Numbered from the stretch's first letter, positions 17,740 to 25,713 are shown. The stretch: DNA of 51,158 nt from Pseudoalteromonas aurantia (GCF_005886875.1 NZ_PNBY01000014.1:1-51158); one strand, 5' to 3'. Numbers and translations: made by a program. The notes: a model not told the origin generated them from the sequence alone.

Positions 17740-18749
17740 TAGCGACTAACCATTGCGTGATTAAGCAGGTGAACAACCATGGCAATTGCATGGGGGATCA
17801 CTTGTTTGGCGGTTGTTAGGCGATCGTAATGATCTTGTGAATTGAGGACTATTCCGCCTTGGGCATAAGAAAAAGCACCGCCTTGCGTTAATAAAGGTCT
17901 AATGTCTTGGCTATTTTTGGCGATAGGTGTAAAAGTTGCCATTGCTGAACGCACAAGTTGCAGGTTATTTAAATCTTCTTGATCATAGTAGTCTTTAACC
18001 CAAGACTCCCAACTTGAATGGTTTAAAGCTGAAGTAGTCCATGTATGATGAGGTTGCAACAAGTCGGTGGTGTGAAAAACAAAGCCAAGTAATTGGGGTT
18101 GACCACTTTGTAAAAAGCTCTGATACCAATATTGCCCTAAATTATCGATAGGTTGAAAAGGCATCTCTTCAAAATCATCATACATGCTGTAGTTTGAATG
18201 GCTATCAACTCGGTAATTGGCTTCGGTCACTCCATAGGTATTGTATTGGGTGTCATCAGCCCTAAACCAACCGGTTTCGCCACCAGCGCCATCATCTAAG
18301 TAATCCCCTTTTAGCCATGTCGCAGCTAAGCTGTCGACATTTCCCCAAACGGTTAGTTTTTCATAGTTATAACCGCCAAAATCATTGCCGTGGCTATCAG
18401 CACCTTGTGTGTGGTTTTGGAAATGCCAATAACTGGTATATTTAACGATACTTTGGGCTGCGCCCCAAAGAGGTGCTTGTACGCAATCTCCGGTTATTGC
18501 CCCGCAAAAAAATGTATCTTCAAAGTCATCAACATCATAGGCTGCTTGGCCTAACAAATTAGCTAATGCGTTTATGGTTAAGTTGTTGGCATTGGCATAT
18601 TGTTTAAGTTTATTGTACTGCGTTGTCGTTGGATTTTGTGCCATATAATTGACTGCATCAATAACAATCCGTTTGTGAGTTTCTTGACTAAACGCATAGG
18701 CATTTGAACCCATGAGTGCAAGTGAGCATAGTGCGAGTATTTTTTTCAT
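17739..18749 (-). CDS. Secreted zinc phospholipase C / S1-P1 nuclease-like hydrolase
   Basis: A 336-residue exported protein with signal peptide MKKILALCSLALMGSNAYA. The mature end begins FSQETHKRIVIDA, like the N-terminal aromatic plus His that ligate zinc in this superfamily. Further candidate ligands are YDVDDFED, SYWHFQNH, FHTTDLLQPHH (compare HxxxDxxQPxH) and NHSSWE, which matches the H-x3-E motif of bacterial phospholipase C rather than H-x3-D of nucleases. The His-Asp spacing in HTTD is one residue shorter than in the textbook enzymes, so activity is unproven. First gene of a coupled operon with a PpiC-like protein and a membrane-anchored helical protein. Confidence 0.7.
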   Translation of the reverse strand: MKKILALCSLALMGSNAYAFSQETHKRIVIDAVNYMAQNPTTTQYNKLKQYANANNLTINALANLLGQAAYDVDDFEDTFFCGAITGDCVQAPLWGAAQSIVKYTSYWHFQNHTQGADSHGNDFGGYNYEKLTVWGNVDSLAATWLKGDYLDDGAGGETGWFRADDTQYNTYGVTEANYRVDSHSNYSMYDDFEEMPFQPIDNLGQYWYQSFLQSGQPQLLGFVFHTTDLLQPHHTWTTSALNHSSWESWVKDYYDQEDLNNLQLVRSAMATFTPIAKNSQDIRPLLTQGGAFSYAQGGIVLNSQDHYDRLTTAKQVIPHAIAMVVHLLNHAMVSR

Positions 18750-18936
18750 ATTGTCCTCGTAAAGTAATAACTCTATTTTGATAGGTTATTAAACGGAACT
18801 AATATGAACCTTTCATTAATATAATGTTAATTTTTGGGTGTGTGTCCTTCTGTTAAAAGTTGTTATTGTTGATGTTGTTTTGCTCAGGTATGATCAAATA
18901 TGAACTATAAGCACATTATTAGTGTATCCAAGGACT

Positions 18937-19755
18937 ATGAAAAAAATAATAATATTGTTTTCTCTCTTGTTGTGTTGTTCGTTTAGCGCTTACACAAGTG
19001 AGGATGAATACGAAGACGATGGATTTTTATGGCAGCTGAGCCTCGGCGGCTTTTGGGTTGATTTAGCACTACCTGAATTAGAAGGAGCAAAATCTGATTT
19101 TGATGATATTTCACTCCTCATAGATGCCAAAATTCAATATAAACGTTTTTATTTGAATACGCATTCAGGGGACTTTTTTGGTGGTTCGGATTTCGGGTAT
19201 CAACTGGTTCTTGAAGACGACTGGGGGGTTGATGCGATATACGGTAATTATCAGCTGCCCTTTTCTGAAGAAGGTTACTATGGTGATGAAGGGTATGTTG
19301 CTGAACTCAGTGGAATAAAAAAGCGTAAGCAAGATAAATCTATTGGCTTATCTTATTATAGAACACTAGGTGAATATCAAGCAGTTGCAGAGCTAGTGTA
19401 TGACACATTTGGTGATTCAAATGGTTGGGTATTGCACTTTGAAGCAACGCGAAACTTTGAATTACGTAATTGGGACTTATGGCTTAATTTTGGGGCCAAC
19501 TATTATTCCGCTAACTTTATTGATTACTTTTATGGTGTTGATGCTGATGAAGCCACCTCAAGGCGCCCAATCTACGAGTTAGATGATTCAATGTCGGTGT
19601 TCACCCAAGTGCAAGCCAATTACCCCATCGCTGAAGATTGGGTATTTAGTGCTGGTGCATCCATTCTCATTGGCGCAAGTAATACTAAAAAAAGCCCGCT
19701 TGTTAACTCTCGGCACGCACGTGCAGTTTTTGCGGGAGTGAAATATGTATTCTAA
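18937..19755 (+). CDS. MipA/OmpV-family outer-membrane protein
   Basis: A 272-residue beta-barrel candidate. Signal peptide MKKIIILFSLLLCCSFSAYT, then alternating beta-strand pattern; the family-typical YFYGVDADEATSRRPIYELD and the end SPLVNSRHARAVFAGVKYVF with terminal Phe for BAM recognition. MipA/OmpV proteins are outer-membrane scaffold or porin-like proteins. A GTG 15 bases upstream keeps the frame, but AAGGA lies 5 bases before ATG 18937 and the signal peptide starts there. The 3' end overlaps the DUF3019 gene by 11 bases. Confidence 0.85.
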   Translation: MKKIIILFSLLLCCSFSAYTSEDEYEDDGFLWQLSLGGFWVDLALPELEGAKSDFDDISLLIDAKIQYKRFYLNTHSGDFFGGSDFGYQLVLEDDWGVDAIYGNYQLPFSEEGYYGDEGYVAELSGIKKRKQDKSIGLSYYRTLGEYQAVAELVYDTFGDSNGWVLHFEATRNFELRNWDLWLNFGANYYSANFIDYFYGVDADEATSRRPIYELDDSMSVFTQVQANYPIAEDWVFSAGASILIGASNTKKSPLVNSRHARAVFAGVKYVF

Positions 19756-20149
19756 AGTAGTCTCAATTAATGCCTTAATGTTTATTGCAGGGATGTTTAG
19801 CCATCAGGTTGCTGTGGCTAATGGCGAAGGAGTAGTAGAGATTTTACATGCAGCACCAAGTAAATGCGTTGCCTTAAATGAAGGGCGTACGTGCTACGCA
19901 GATGTTAAGTTCTCTATTAACACGCCAGCGCTAGGCGATTACTGTATTAGAGAAAGTGTGTCTAAAAAAATTCTTCAGTGTTGGGCCAGTTCACAAGCTT
20001 TTGAATTTGTTTTGGGGTTTGGATCTGCAGAAAGTGTGAGTTATGAGCTTATTTCCAAGTCACAACGTGATGTACTCGCTGTGACAACCATTGAAGTAAA
20101 CTGGGTACATAAAATCCAAACGAAGAAGCGTCGTTGGCGCTTGTTTTAG
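19745..20149 (+). CDS. DUF3019 family protein
   Basis: A 134-residue protein with an N-terminal hydrophobic export signal (residues 1-24) and the pattern of the DUF3019 family: PSKCVALNEGRTCYADVKF, GDYCIRES and LQCWASSQAFEFVL, with four cysteines probably paired in the periplasm, and a very basic C-terminus (TKKRRWRLF). Function is unknown. In Shewanella and Pseudoalteromonas DUF3019 genes commonly accompany a MipA-like porin and a two-component system; here the porin is present by overlap, but no sensor or response regulator follows. The gene is convergent with the photolyase genes, 7 bases away. Confidence 0.8.
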   Translation: MYSKVVSINALMFIAGMFSHQVAVANGEGVVEILHAAPSKCVALNEGRTCYADVKFSINTPALGDYCIRESVSKKILQCWASSQAFEFVLGFGSAESVSYELISKSQRDVLAVTTIEVNWVHKIQTKKRRWRLF

Positions 20150-20156
20150 CCCAATA

Positions 20157-21707
20157 TCACAGCGAGTCAATGTTATTAAGGTAATATTGAGCTCGCTGTA
20201 ATGTTTGCTGTTTTGTCACATCATCTTGTTTGTCCCAATTACGATATACCATGCCGATCCTCGGATTTTTTGCAAAGCGTGTTCTATGCTCAATCATAAA
20301 GTTCCAATATAAACTGTTGAGTGGGCATGCATCTTCTGTCGTTTTTTGTTTCACGTTGTAATGGCAACCACTGCAGTAGTCACTCATTTTATTGATGTAA
20401 TTACCGCTTGCAGCATAAGGTTTTGTGGCGACTATCCCATTATCAGCAAATTGTGTCATGCCTCGGGTGTTGGGCATTTCGACCCACTCAATGGCATCAA
20501 TATAAATACCAAGGTACCAGTTATCTACCTGATCCGGGTCTATGCCGGTGAGCAAACAAAAGTTACCCGTTACCATTAAACGTTGAATGTGATGTGCATA
20601 AGCCCAGTCCAAACTTTGTTTGATGGCCTGCTGCATGCAGCGCATTTTTGTTTGCCCATCCCAGAATTGTTTTGGAAGATCACGTGTTGCAGTCAGGGTG
20701 TTGTAAGTTACGTAGTCTGGCATATTTACCCAATAAACCGCCCTGACATACTCTCTCCACCCTAGAATTTGCCTGACAAACCCTTCAATTTGTGAAATGG
20801 AAATGGTGTCTTGATTGGCGTTATATGCATTTATGGCGGCGTCGATAACTTGTTTCGGCGAGAGTATTTTACTGTTTAGAGCAAAAGATAATCGGCTATG
20901 GTAAAGGCTCCATTTATGTGGACTGTTGGCGGTCATAGCGTCTTGGAATTTACCAAACTGCGGCAACAAGTATTTACAAAAATAAGTGAGTAATTGCTGC
21001 GCTTCGGCCCGATTGGTTGGCCAAATAAATGGTTGTGATAGTTCACCAATTGTCTTTATTTTATGCCGCTGGATACGGGCAATAATGTCGCTCATATCAT
21101 AACTAAATAGCAGAGGCTCTGGAATGTGGGGTATATCTGCTTTTTTTAACTTAGCTCGGTTATCTGAATCAAAATTCCACTGCCCACCCGTGGGGGCGTC
21201 ACTCTCCATCAAAATACCAAAGCGTTTGCGCATTTTTCGGTAAAAGTGCTCCATGGTGACATGTTTATCTTTTGTGAAGTAAGTTGATATCTCATTAAAT
21301 GGCAAAAAGAAGTGGCTGCTCTGTACACAGTGCACACTGGTATTTTCAAGAACCATGTTTGATAATTGTTGAGCGAGGCGATATTCGTCAGGCTGCTGAT
21401 ACTCAAACTGTGCGCAGCCGTATTCAGTACATAACCGTTGTATTAATGCCGGTAAATCCTTGTCATGCGCCGTGTCATCAAGGGTTAAATAGCTTACTTG
21501 ATATTGAGCTTGTTGCAATGCATTGGCAAAGCGTGCCATCGCGGCAAAAAAGCCGCATACTTTTTGAATATGATGTGTGGTGTAATTGGTTTCTTGGTGC
21601 AATTCTGCGATGACGTAAATCACATTTTGCGTTTTGTCTTGGAACCAAGCGTGTCCCACATCAAGCTGATCGCCTAATATTAGGCGAAGTGTGGGACTAC
21701 TTTGCAT
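20157..21707 (-). CDS. Iron-sulfur bacterial photolyase/cryptochrome (FeS-BCP, DPRP family)
   Basis: A 516-residue member of the deoxyribodipyrimidine photolyase-related family (PhrB, the prokaryotic (6-4) photolyase group). N-terminal LRLILGDQLDVGHAWF is the family opening. FVRQILGWREYVRAVYW lies in the FAD domain. The [4Fe-4S] ligands are likely in YCSGCHYNVKQKTTEDACPL plus an earlier Cys (KMRCMQQA). GGGAGA lies 7 bases before ATG 21707, so this start is preferred over an opening at 21731. The first 11 bases overlap the end of the DASH cryptochrome gene, giving a two-gene light-response or repair operon. Repair of (6-4) photoproducts is expected from the family, not shown. Confidence 0.9.
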   Translation of the reverse strand: MQSSPTLRLILGDQLDVGHAWFQDKTQNVIYVIAELHQETNYTTHHIQKVCGFFAAMARFANALQQAQYQVSYLTLDDTAHDKDLPALIQRLCTEYGCAQFEYQQPDEYRLAQQLSNMVLENTSVHCVQSSHFFLPFNEISTYFTKDKHVTMEHFYRKMRKRFGILMESDAPTGGQWNFDSDNRAKLKKADIPHIPEPLLFSYDMSDIIARIQRHKIKTIGELSQPFIWPTNRAEAQQLLTYFCKYLLPQFGKFQDAMTANSPHKWSLYHSRLSFALNSKILSPKQVIDAAINAYNANQDTISISQIEGFVRQILGWREYVRAVYWVNMPDYVTYNTLTATRDLPKQFWDGQTKMRCMQQAIKQSLDWAYAHHIQRLMVTGNFCLLTGIDPDQVDNWYLGIYIDAIEWVEMPNTRGMTQFADNGIVATKPYAASGNYINKMSDYCSGCHYNVKQKTTEDACPLNSLYWNFMIEHRTRFAKNPRIGMVYRNWDKQDDVTKQQTLQRAQYYLNNIDSL

Positions 21708-23058
21708 TCGATAATCTCCCAGGTTGATCATTCGGCCATCCGGTCATGTCCGTGTGATCGACCAAATCAATAGGCACACTGGCTGTGTTTTTAGGGCGCC
21801 ATAGTTGTGTATATGTACCCTCAGGGTCATAAAGTTGTGTTTGTTTTTGTATATTGAAATGGCGACCTCCTCTGCTGTCGGCACCAACTCCCGCGATATA
21901 TTGCCAATTTCCCCAATTGCTGGGTGCATCATAGTCAATAAGTCGTTGCTCAAAGTAAGCGGCCCCATAACGCCAATCTACTTTCAACTCGTTAACAAGG
22001 TAGCTGGCGATAATTTGGCGTCCTCGATTAGAGACCCACCCAGTCTCATTGAGTTCGTTCATGAGGGCATTCACTAAAGGCTCTGGTGTATTAGCATTAC
22101 ACCATGCACTAAACAAATGCGCATAAAAACTGGTAAGAGGCTTGGTCTGTGTGATCCCCGTAAATTTAAATAACGCGCCTTGATGCAATTGGCTATACCA
22201 ATGAAAGTACTCACGCCACAGTAGTTCAAAATAAATCCAGTAGGTTGACTCATTACTGCCGTATTGACTTTCATACTCATTAAGTGCTCTTAAAACTTGC
22301 TGAGGACTCAAAGCGCCATGAGCAAGGTACGGGGAAAAAGAAGTTGAGAAATGACTGCCATGCAGTGCGTTTCGAGTCTGTTTGTAGTGCGAGGCAGCGT
22401 GTGACCTAAAATACGCTGCCAAATGTTTTTGCGCATTGTCTTCACCACCATAATAGCCATTATTTTGGCTATTAATAAGATGCTGTGGCAGTTTAAACTG
22501 CATCATATGAGGTGGAGGCGGAAGATGATAACATGGTTGTTGGGATGCAATTAAAGCGCGATCACATTGTTCATCGCGTTCTATCCTTTTTCTAAAGGAC
22601 GAAAATGATTTTGGCAATTCAGTAAGGTCAAAAGGCAATTGCGTTCGATAGTACATTTGGCTGTTGTTTGCTGTTTGAAAGTTTACGTCCGAAAATGTAT
22701 TTTTGAGCCATTGCCATAAACGGCTTTCGTTATATGCCACGGGTATTGATGAACCAACATGCGTTATTTCATAGCGGTGAATGTAATCTGATACCACTAC
22801 TCTTGGATCACCATATTCAATGTTTAATGTTTGGCCAAATTGCGCTAAAGCGTTTTGCAGCCCCTGTAATGTGCTCTTTAGGTACCCTCTTTGTGCCTGA
22901 CTAGATGTCGTTTGGCTAAAATGTTTATCAAATCGAGTTTGGGGTGGGACGCAGTATAAACATATCAAGGTATCGACACTTGCGGATAATAAATATAAGG
23001 CGTCATTGTCTTGCACACGGCAGTCTTGGGTAAAAAGGTAGAGACCTATTCGTTTCAT
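21697..23058 (-). CDS. DASH-family cryptochrome/photolyase
   Basis: A 453-residue flavoprotein. The N-terminal Rossmann-like antenna domain (IGLYLFTQDCRVQDNDALYL) is followed by the FAD-binding helical domain, with FSPYLAHGALSPQQVLRAL, the ELLWREYFHWY stretch, NETGWVSNRGRQIIASYLVN, and SNWGNWQYIAGVGADSRGGR with HFN, which is the Cry-DASH signature. DASH proteins repair cyclobutane dimers in single-stranded or looped DNA, and some act as sensors. First gene of the operon with the FeS photolyase; downstream of a strong terminator belonging to the lipoprotein gene, so it should have its own promoter in 23059-23100. Confidence 0.92.
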   Translation of the reverse strand: MKRIGLYLFTQDCRVQDNDALYLLSASVDTLICLYCVPPQTRFDKHFSQTTSSQAQRGYLKSTLQGLQNALAQFGQTLNIEYGDPRVVVSDYIHRYEITHVGSSIPVAYNESRLWQWLKNTFSDVNFQTANNSQMYYRTQLPFDLTELPKSFSSFRKRIERDEQCDRALIASQQPCYHLPPPPHMMQFKLPQHLINSQNNGYYGGEDNAQKHLAAYFRSHAASHYKQTRNALHGSHFSTSFSPYLAHGALSPQQVLRALNEYESQYGSNESTYWIYFELLWREYFHWYSQLHQGALFKFTGITQTKPLTSFYAHLFSAWCNANTPEPLVNALMNELNETGWVSNRGRQIIASYLVNELKVDWRYGAAYFEQRLIDYDAPSNWGNWQYIAGVGADSRGGRHFNIQKQTQLYDPEGTYTQLWRPKNTASVPIDLVDHTDMTGWPNDQPGRLSNAK

Positions 23059-23107
23059 AGTTACTTGTTCGTTAAACTAATTATACTAGGTATACGAACA
23101 AAAAAAA

Positions 23108-23129
23108 AAAAAGCCCAATTGGGCTTTTT
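23108..23129 (-). terminator. Rho-independent terminator of the lipoprotein gene
   Basis: AAAGCCCAATTGGGCTTT-type palindrome. Read on the minus strand it is followed by more than ten T residues (the A-run at 23100-23112), 20 bases past the lipoprotein stop. It separates that gene from the photolyase operon. Confidence 0.8.
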
Positions 23130-23149
23130 AAATCATAGTAATTTATTTT

Positions 23150-23656
23150 TTACTGACATTGTTCAACCAAACCACGTAAATGCTCACCAATATCTTGACT
23201 CTGGCTTTGCCCATCCTGTAAAAGGTGACTTACCTTATCTTGTAACTCGCTTAAATCATATTCGCCGAGTAAAGTGCGTAAGTAATTTACCGTGTCAGCA
23301 CCTTGCTGTAGAAGTTTGGGAATATTTTCCAGTGAAATCTCTTGATTGGATAAGCCTCCAATTGTTTCGGCCAACTTAGAGAGGTCGGCACTATCTTGTA
23401 ATGCACCTTCCACTTCAATCAAGGCACCCATCGGGTCTCCATCAAGTTGTTTTGCTACACAGGCAGCAACACTGCCTTTTTCAGCCGTGGCTGAAACAGC
23501 AGCTAAACCTTGTTCCCTAATCGCTTCAACCGCCTCTTTTAATTCACTATTTTGTGATAAATACTGTTCTTCAATTTGCTTTTTTGATGACTCAAATACA
23601 TCACAGCCTGTTATCTGAAGCAGTAAAATACTCGATAAAAATAACGACTTTTTCAT
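23150..23656 (-). CDS. Hypothetical lipoprotein (168 aa)
   Basis: Unrecognised. A lipoprotein signal is clear: MKKSLFLSSILLLQITG followed by Cys18 (lipobox ITGC), Asp at +2, which in enterobacteria would favour inner-membrane retention. The remainder is almost wholly helical and acidic (EEQYLSQNSELKEAVEAIRE), with only two further cysteines (AACVAKQ and the penultimate Cys) that could pair. No enzyme motif. It has its own terminator and is 54 bases downstream of the globin gene on the same strand, so it may share that promoter. Confidence 0.75.
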   Translation of the reverse strand: MKKSLFLSSILLLQITGCDVFESSKKQIEEQYLSQNSELKEAVEAIREQGLAAVSATAEKGSVAACVAKQLDGDPMGALIEVEGALQDSADLSKLAETIGGLSNQEISLENIPKLLQQGADTVNYLRTLLGEYDLSELQDKVSHLLQDGQSQSQDIGEHLRGLVEQCQ

Positions 23657-23710
23657 AACAATTCTCTTTGCGTAAACTGCGGTTGAGTTTACTGTGATTG
23701 TCTTAAAAAG

Positions 23711-24193
23711 TCATCGTAAGGTCGAAAGCTGCTGTTGTTTTTGCTGCCTAAAGTTTTGTAAGTTAACAACGTTACTCGTTTGAAAAACAACACTTTTAAT
23801 TATGTTGGCAAACATGTGTAGTGCCTTTCGCCAAGCGTTTCGTAAGGCCAATGTAAACTGGCGCCCCAAGTGCAATTGTAGGGTTTCTAGCATGGTATGG
23901 CACAGTACAGCTATATCTTGTTCACTGAGTTTGAGTGCATCGAAATGTAGTTTATGTTGAGTTATCAAATCTACTAATGCGCTTTGTTGGGGGAGTAATG
24001 CAATACCCTCACTTAAAAAAGTTTGAATACTATGTTCAACAGTGAGTAGATGCTTTGGCGAACTAGGCATCGCAAACTCCAGCTCATATCGCTTCAATTG
24101 AGTATGCAAGCTAACACAAAAGCAGTGAAAATTTGGCTTTAGTGTCGCGAAAGATTGCGTTAGCAGTTGGTACTGATAAGGAGAAATACTCAT
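23711..24193 (-). CDS. Divergent globin-like protein
   Basis: A 160-residue, almost all-helical protein I read as a globin. The second half matches the F-to-H helices of flavohemoglobin-type globins: a candidate proximal His in LITQHKLHF, then EQDIAVLCHTMLETLQLHLG and FTLALRNAWRKALHMFANII, compare the LG..FT.E...AW..AY..LA pattern. The first half fits the A-B-C helices (LLTQSFATLKPNFHCFCVSL). There is no reductase domain. Heme-binding globins of this type sense or detoxify O2 or NO; some relatives lack heme and act in stress sensing. The distal residues are not obvious to me. AAGAGG lies 6 bases before the ATG. A 20-base dyad lies 62 bases upstream. Confidence 0.6.
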   Translation of the reverse strand: MSISPYQYQLLTQSFATLKPNFHCFCVSLHTQLKRYELEFAMPSSPKHLLTVEHSIQTFLSEGIALLPQQSALVDLITQHKLHFDALKLSEQDIAVLCHTMLETLQLHLGRQFTLALRNAWRKALHMFANIIKSVVFQTSNVVNLQNFRQQKQQQLSTLR

Positions 24194-24254
24194 AATCGCC
24201 TCTTGTCGATTAAGAGCGCGTCCGTTTGCTCGGATGGAAAAAATTGTCAGGAAA

Positions 24255-24274
24255 TTTCAAACGTCAGTTTGAAA
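24255..24274. promoter_or_regulatory. Operator-like dyad upstream of the globin gene
   Basis: TTTCAAAC-GTCA-GTTTGAAA, perfect 8-bp arms around a 4-base centre, 62-81 bases upstream of the globin ATG. It does not match the NsrR or NorR consensus that I know. The size suits a dimeric repressor site. Confidence 0.45.
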
Positions 24275-24435
24275 AATCAGACATAACCAAACTTGATAGC
24301 CGTGGTACTGCACAATCCAAATACTACCTTGAGCCCAAACAGTGTGACTGTTTCTTAAACTCATAAGAGAAGTATAGGTGTGAATAGGTAGGTTGTGAAT
24401 GAAAAAGTGACTGTTGGCCGCAATATGTAGATAAC

Positions 24436-24465
24436 AGTGATGATAAACAAGGGATTATCATCACT
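24436..24465. repeat. Inverted repeat downstream of the carbonic anhydrase gene
   Basis: AGTGATGATAA (24436-24446) and TTATCATCACT (24455-24465), perfect 11-bp arms with an 8-base loop, 30 bases past the carbonic anhydrase stop. No T-run on the minus strand, so termination is uncertain. The rest of the 24194-24494 gap holds only the globin upstream region and the dyad at 24255. Confidence 0.5.
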
Positions 24466-24494
24466 ATTATATTTTATTTAGTGGTAATATTTAC

Positions 24495-25274
24495 TTAGTT
24501 AATTGGTGAAAGTAGCTTTGGGTCAGTGACTAACTGACGAACACCATGTGCGTGATCTTCTTCAAACTCATTGTTTTCGCACCATGTTGCTAAGCTATTA
24601 ATATCGATTTTTGCACAAGCTGGGCGAACGCTCCAAGTAACCTGAAGTGGTGAGCACTGTTGCTCTGTATAGCTAGGACCTGTTGTTGACCCTAGGAACT
24701 CTACAGGTTTACCCGTTGTATTTGGAATATGTTTTGCTTGGTGATAACCGTTAACCATATTGCTATCGTAATCAAGGTCATTGAAATCAAATGCATTTTC
24801 ATCATTAACGACCATGAATACTTGTGTTTCTACACGTAATTGTGGGTTAGCACATTTATCACTTAGACATGAACCAAGGCCTTTGCCTGGTGTTACGTCA
24901 CACGAACTGTGAACCCAATGTACTTCAATTGTATCGCCAGGCTTCACATTTTTACATACTTTGCCCTTAGGTGCTTTAAGCTCAGCAGCTGTTAATGTGC
25001 TTGTTGCGTTACATTGGTAACCACCGTATTTGCTGTCACCCGCAAAAACTGAAAAGTCTTTTGCCTTGTGTTCTGCATTCTTATGAAAGTGGATATTACA
25101 TAGGTTAATGTGTTCGCTGGCCGGAGCCTTTGAAAAAACACGTTTGTTTTCACCAAGTAAATTATCGATATCGCGCGGAGTTTGCGGGCCATAGCCCTCA
25201 CAGCTTGCAGCAAAAGCTTGACCAGCGACTGCAAATGATAGCGCTGTCAAAAAGGTCATTGTTGTTTTTTTCAT
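24495..25274 (-). CDS. Delta-class carbonic anhydrase
   Basis: A 259-residue exported protein matching the delta-type carbonic anhydrases first known from diatoms and found in marine gammaproteobacteria. Signal peptide MKKTTMTFLTALSFAVAGQA, then YGPQTPRDID, the zinc-binding block LCNIHFHKNAEHKAKDF, PGDTIEVHWVHSSCDV, FLGSTTGPSYTEQQCSPLQV and EEDHAHGVRQLV. It interconverts CO2 and bicarbonate, here in the periplasm. The many cysteines (about ten in the mature protein) suggest several disulfides. The frame extends 11 codons upstream, but the signal peptide begins at 25274 and GAGAAAG lies 4 bases before it. Stands alone, in the opposite direction to the tRNA operon. Confidence 0.9.
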   Translation of the reverse strand: MKKTTMTFLTALSFAVAGQAFAASCEGYGPQTPRDIDNLLGENKRVFSKAPASEHINLCNIHFHKNAEHKAKDFSVFAGDSKYGGYQCNATSTLTAAELKAPKGKVCKNVKPGDTIEVHWVHSSCDVTPGKGLGSCLSDKCANPQLRVETQVFMVVNDENAFDFNDLDYDSNMVNGYHQAKHIPNTTGKPVEFLGSTTGPSYTEQQCSPLQVTWSVRPACAKIDINSLATWCENNEFEEDHAHGVRQLVTDPKLLSPIN

Positions 25275-25377
25275 AATACTTTCTCTGTAATGTAAAAATT
25301 GAGACATTATATCTGAGCTTGTGGCGCTTTGTAATGTCTCAAGATAATAAATTACCTTTTTCAGGTCCGGTGGCCAA

Positions 25378-25398
25378 ATGATTAAACGAATTAATCAT
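25378..25398. promoter_or_regulatory. Inverted repeat upstream of the metY promoter
   Basis: ATGATTAA-ACGAA-TTAATCAT, perfect 8-bp arms, ending 10 bases before the predicted -35 of the tRNA promoter. It could be an upstream protein site or simply part of the divergent region with the carbonic anhydrase gene. Confidence 0.35.
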
Positions 25399-25408
25399 AG
25401 ATGGGAGG

Positions 25409-25437
25409 TTGCTTATTAATGGAACACTCCTTATAAT
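25409..25437 (+). promoter_or_regulatory. Promoter of the initiator tRNA / nusA operon
   Basis: TTGCTT (25409-25414), a 17-base spacer and perfect TATAAT (25432-25437), followed by a G+C discriminator (CTGCGC) of the kind found on stringently controlled stable-RNA promoters. About 30 bases before the mature tRNA. Confidence 0.65.
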
Positions 25438-25472
25438 ACTGCGCATATTTTGCAGTGTTTGCTGCACATTGG

Positions 25473-25549
<77 letters not shown>

Positions 25550-25581
25550 AAATCTAAAAAATAGTACTATTTTTTAGATTT
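25550..25581. repeat. 32-base perfect palindrome directly after metY
   Basis: Sixteen-base arms meet with no spacer, centred on ATAGT/ACTAT; A/T-rich. It starts one base after the tRNA CCA end. As RNA it would form a long A-U hairpin beginning at the tRNA 3' end, and may serve as a processing or partial termination signal. Confidence 0.7.
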
Positions 25582-25583
25582 AG

Positions 25584-25609
25584 CGCGCATTCTATGTAAT
25601 GCGCGTTTT
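25584..25609 (+). terminator. Second hairpin after metY (probable leaky terminator)
   Basis: CGCGCATT-CTATGT-AATGCGCG with 8-bp perfect arms followed by TTTT. Together with the preceding palindrome it looks like a tandem terminator or processing region that separates tRNA from the mRNA. Confidence 0.6.
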
Positions 25610-25690
25610 GCGTTTAAGCTTCTGCTTAATTTGGCTGTAAAGCCCGCAACCAAGTTAGGCCTTTGGCCACACAGCTTTGTTTTAGGTGTG

Positions 25691-25713
25691 ACGCCCCGCT
25701 TGGTTCGGGGCGT
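25691..25713 (+). other. G+C-rich leader hairpin upstream of rimP
   Basis: ACGCCCCG-N7-CGGGGCGT, 8-bp perfect stem, followed by TGTTG but no full T-run. Part of the 259-base untranslated leader between metY and rimP, which otherwise contains no gene. Confidence 0.5.

Noticed and set aside
18766..18791. TAATAAC/GTTATTA dyad upstream of the phospholipase-like gene
   Set aside because: Only 7-bp A/T arms in A/T-rich DNA; not distinguishable from chance.
20159..20210. ACAGCGAG/CTCGCTGT repeat at the end of the FeS photolyase gene
   Set aside because: Inside coding sequence with a long loop of about 30 bases; could be a shared 3' end signal, but support is weak.
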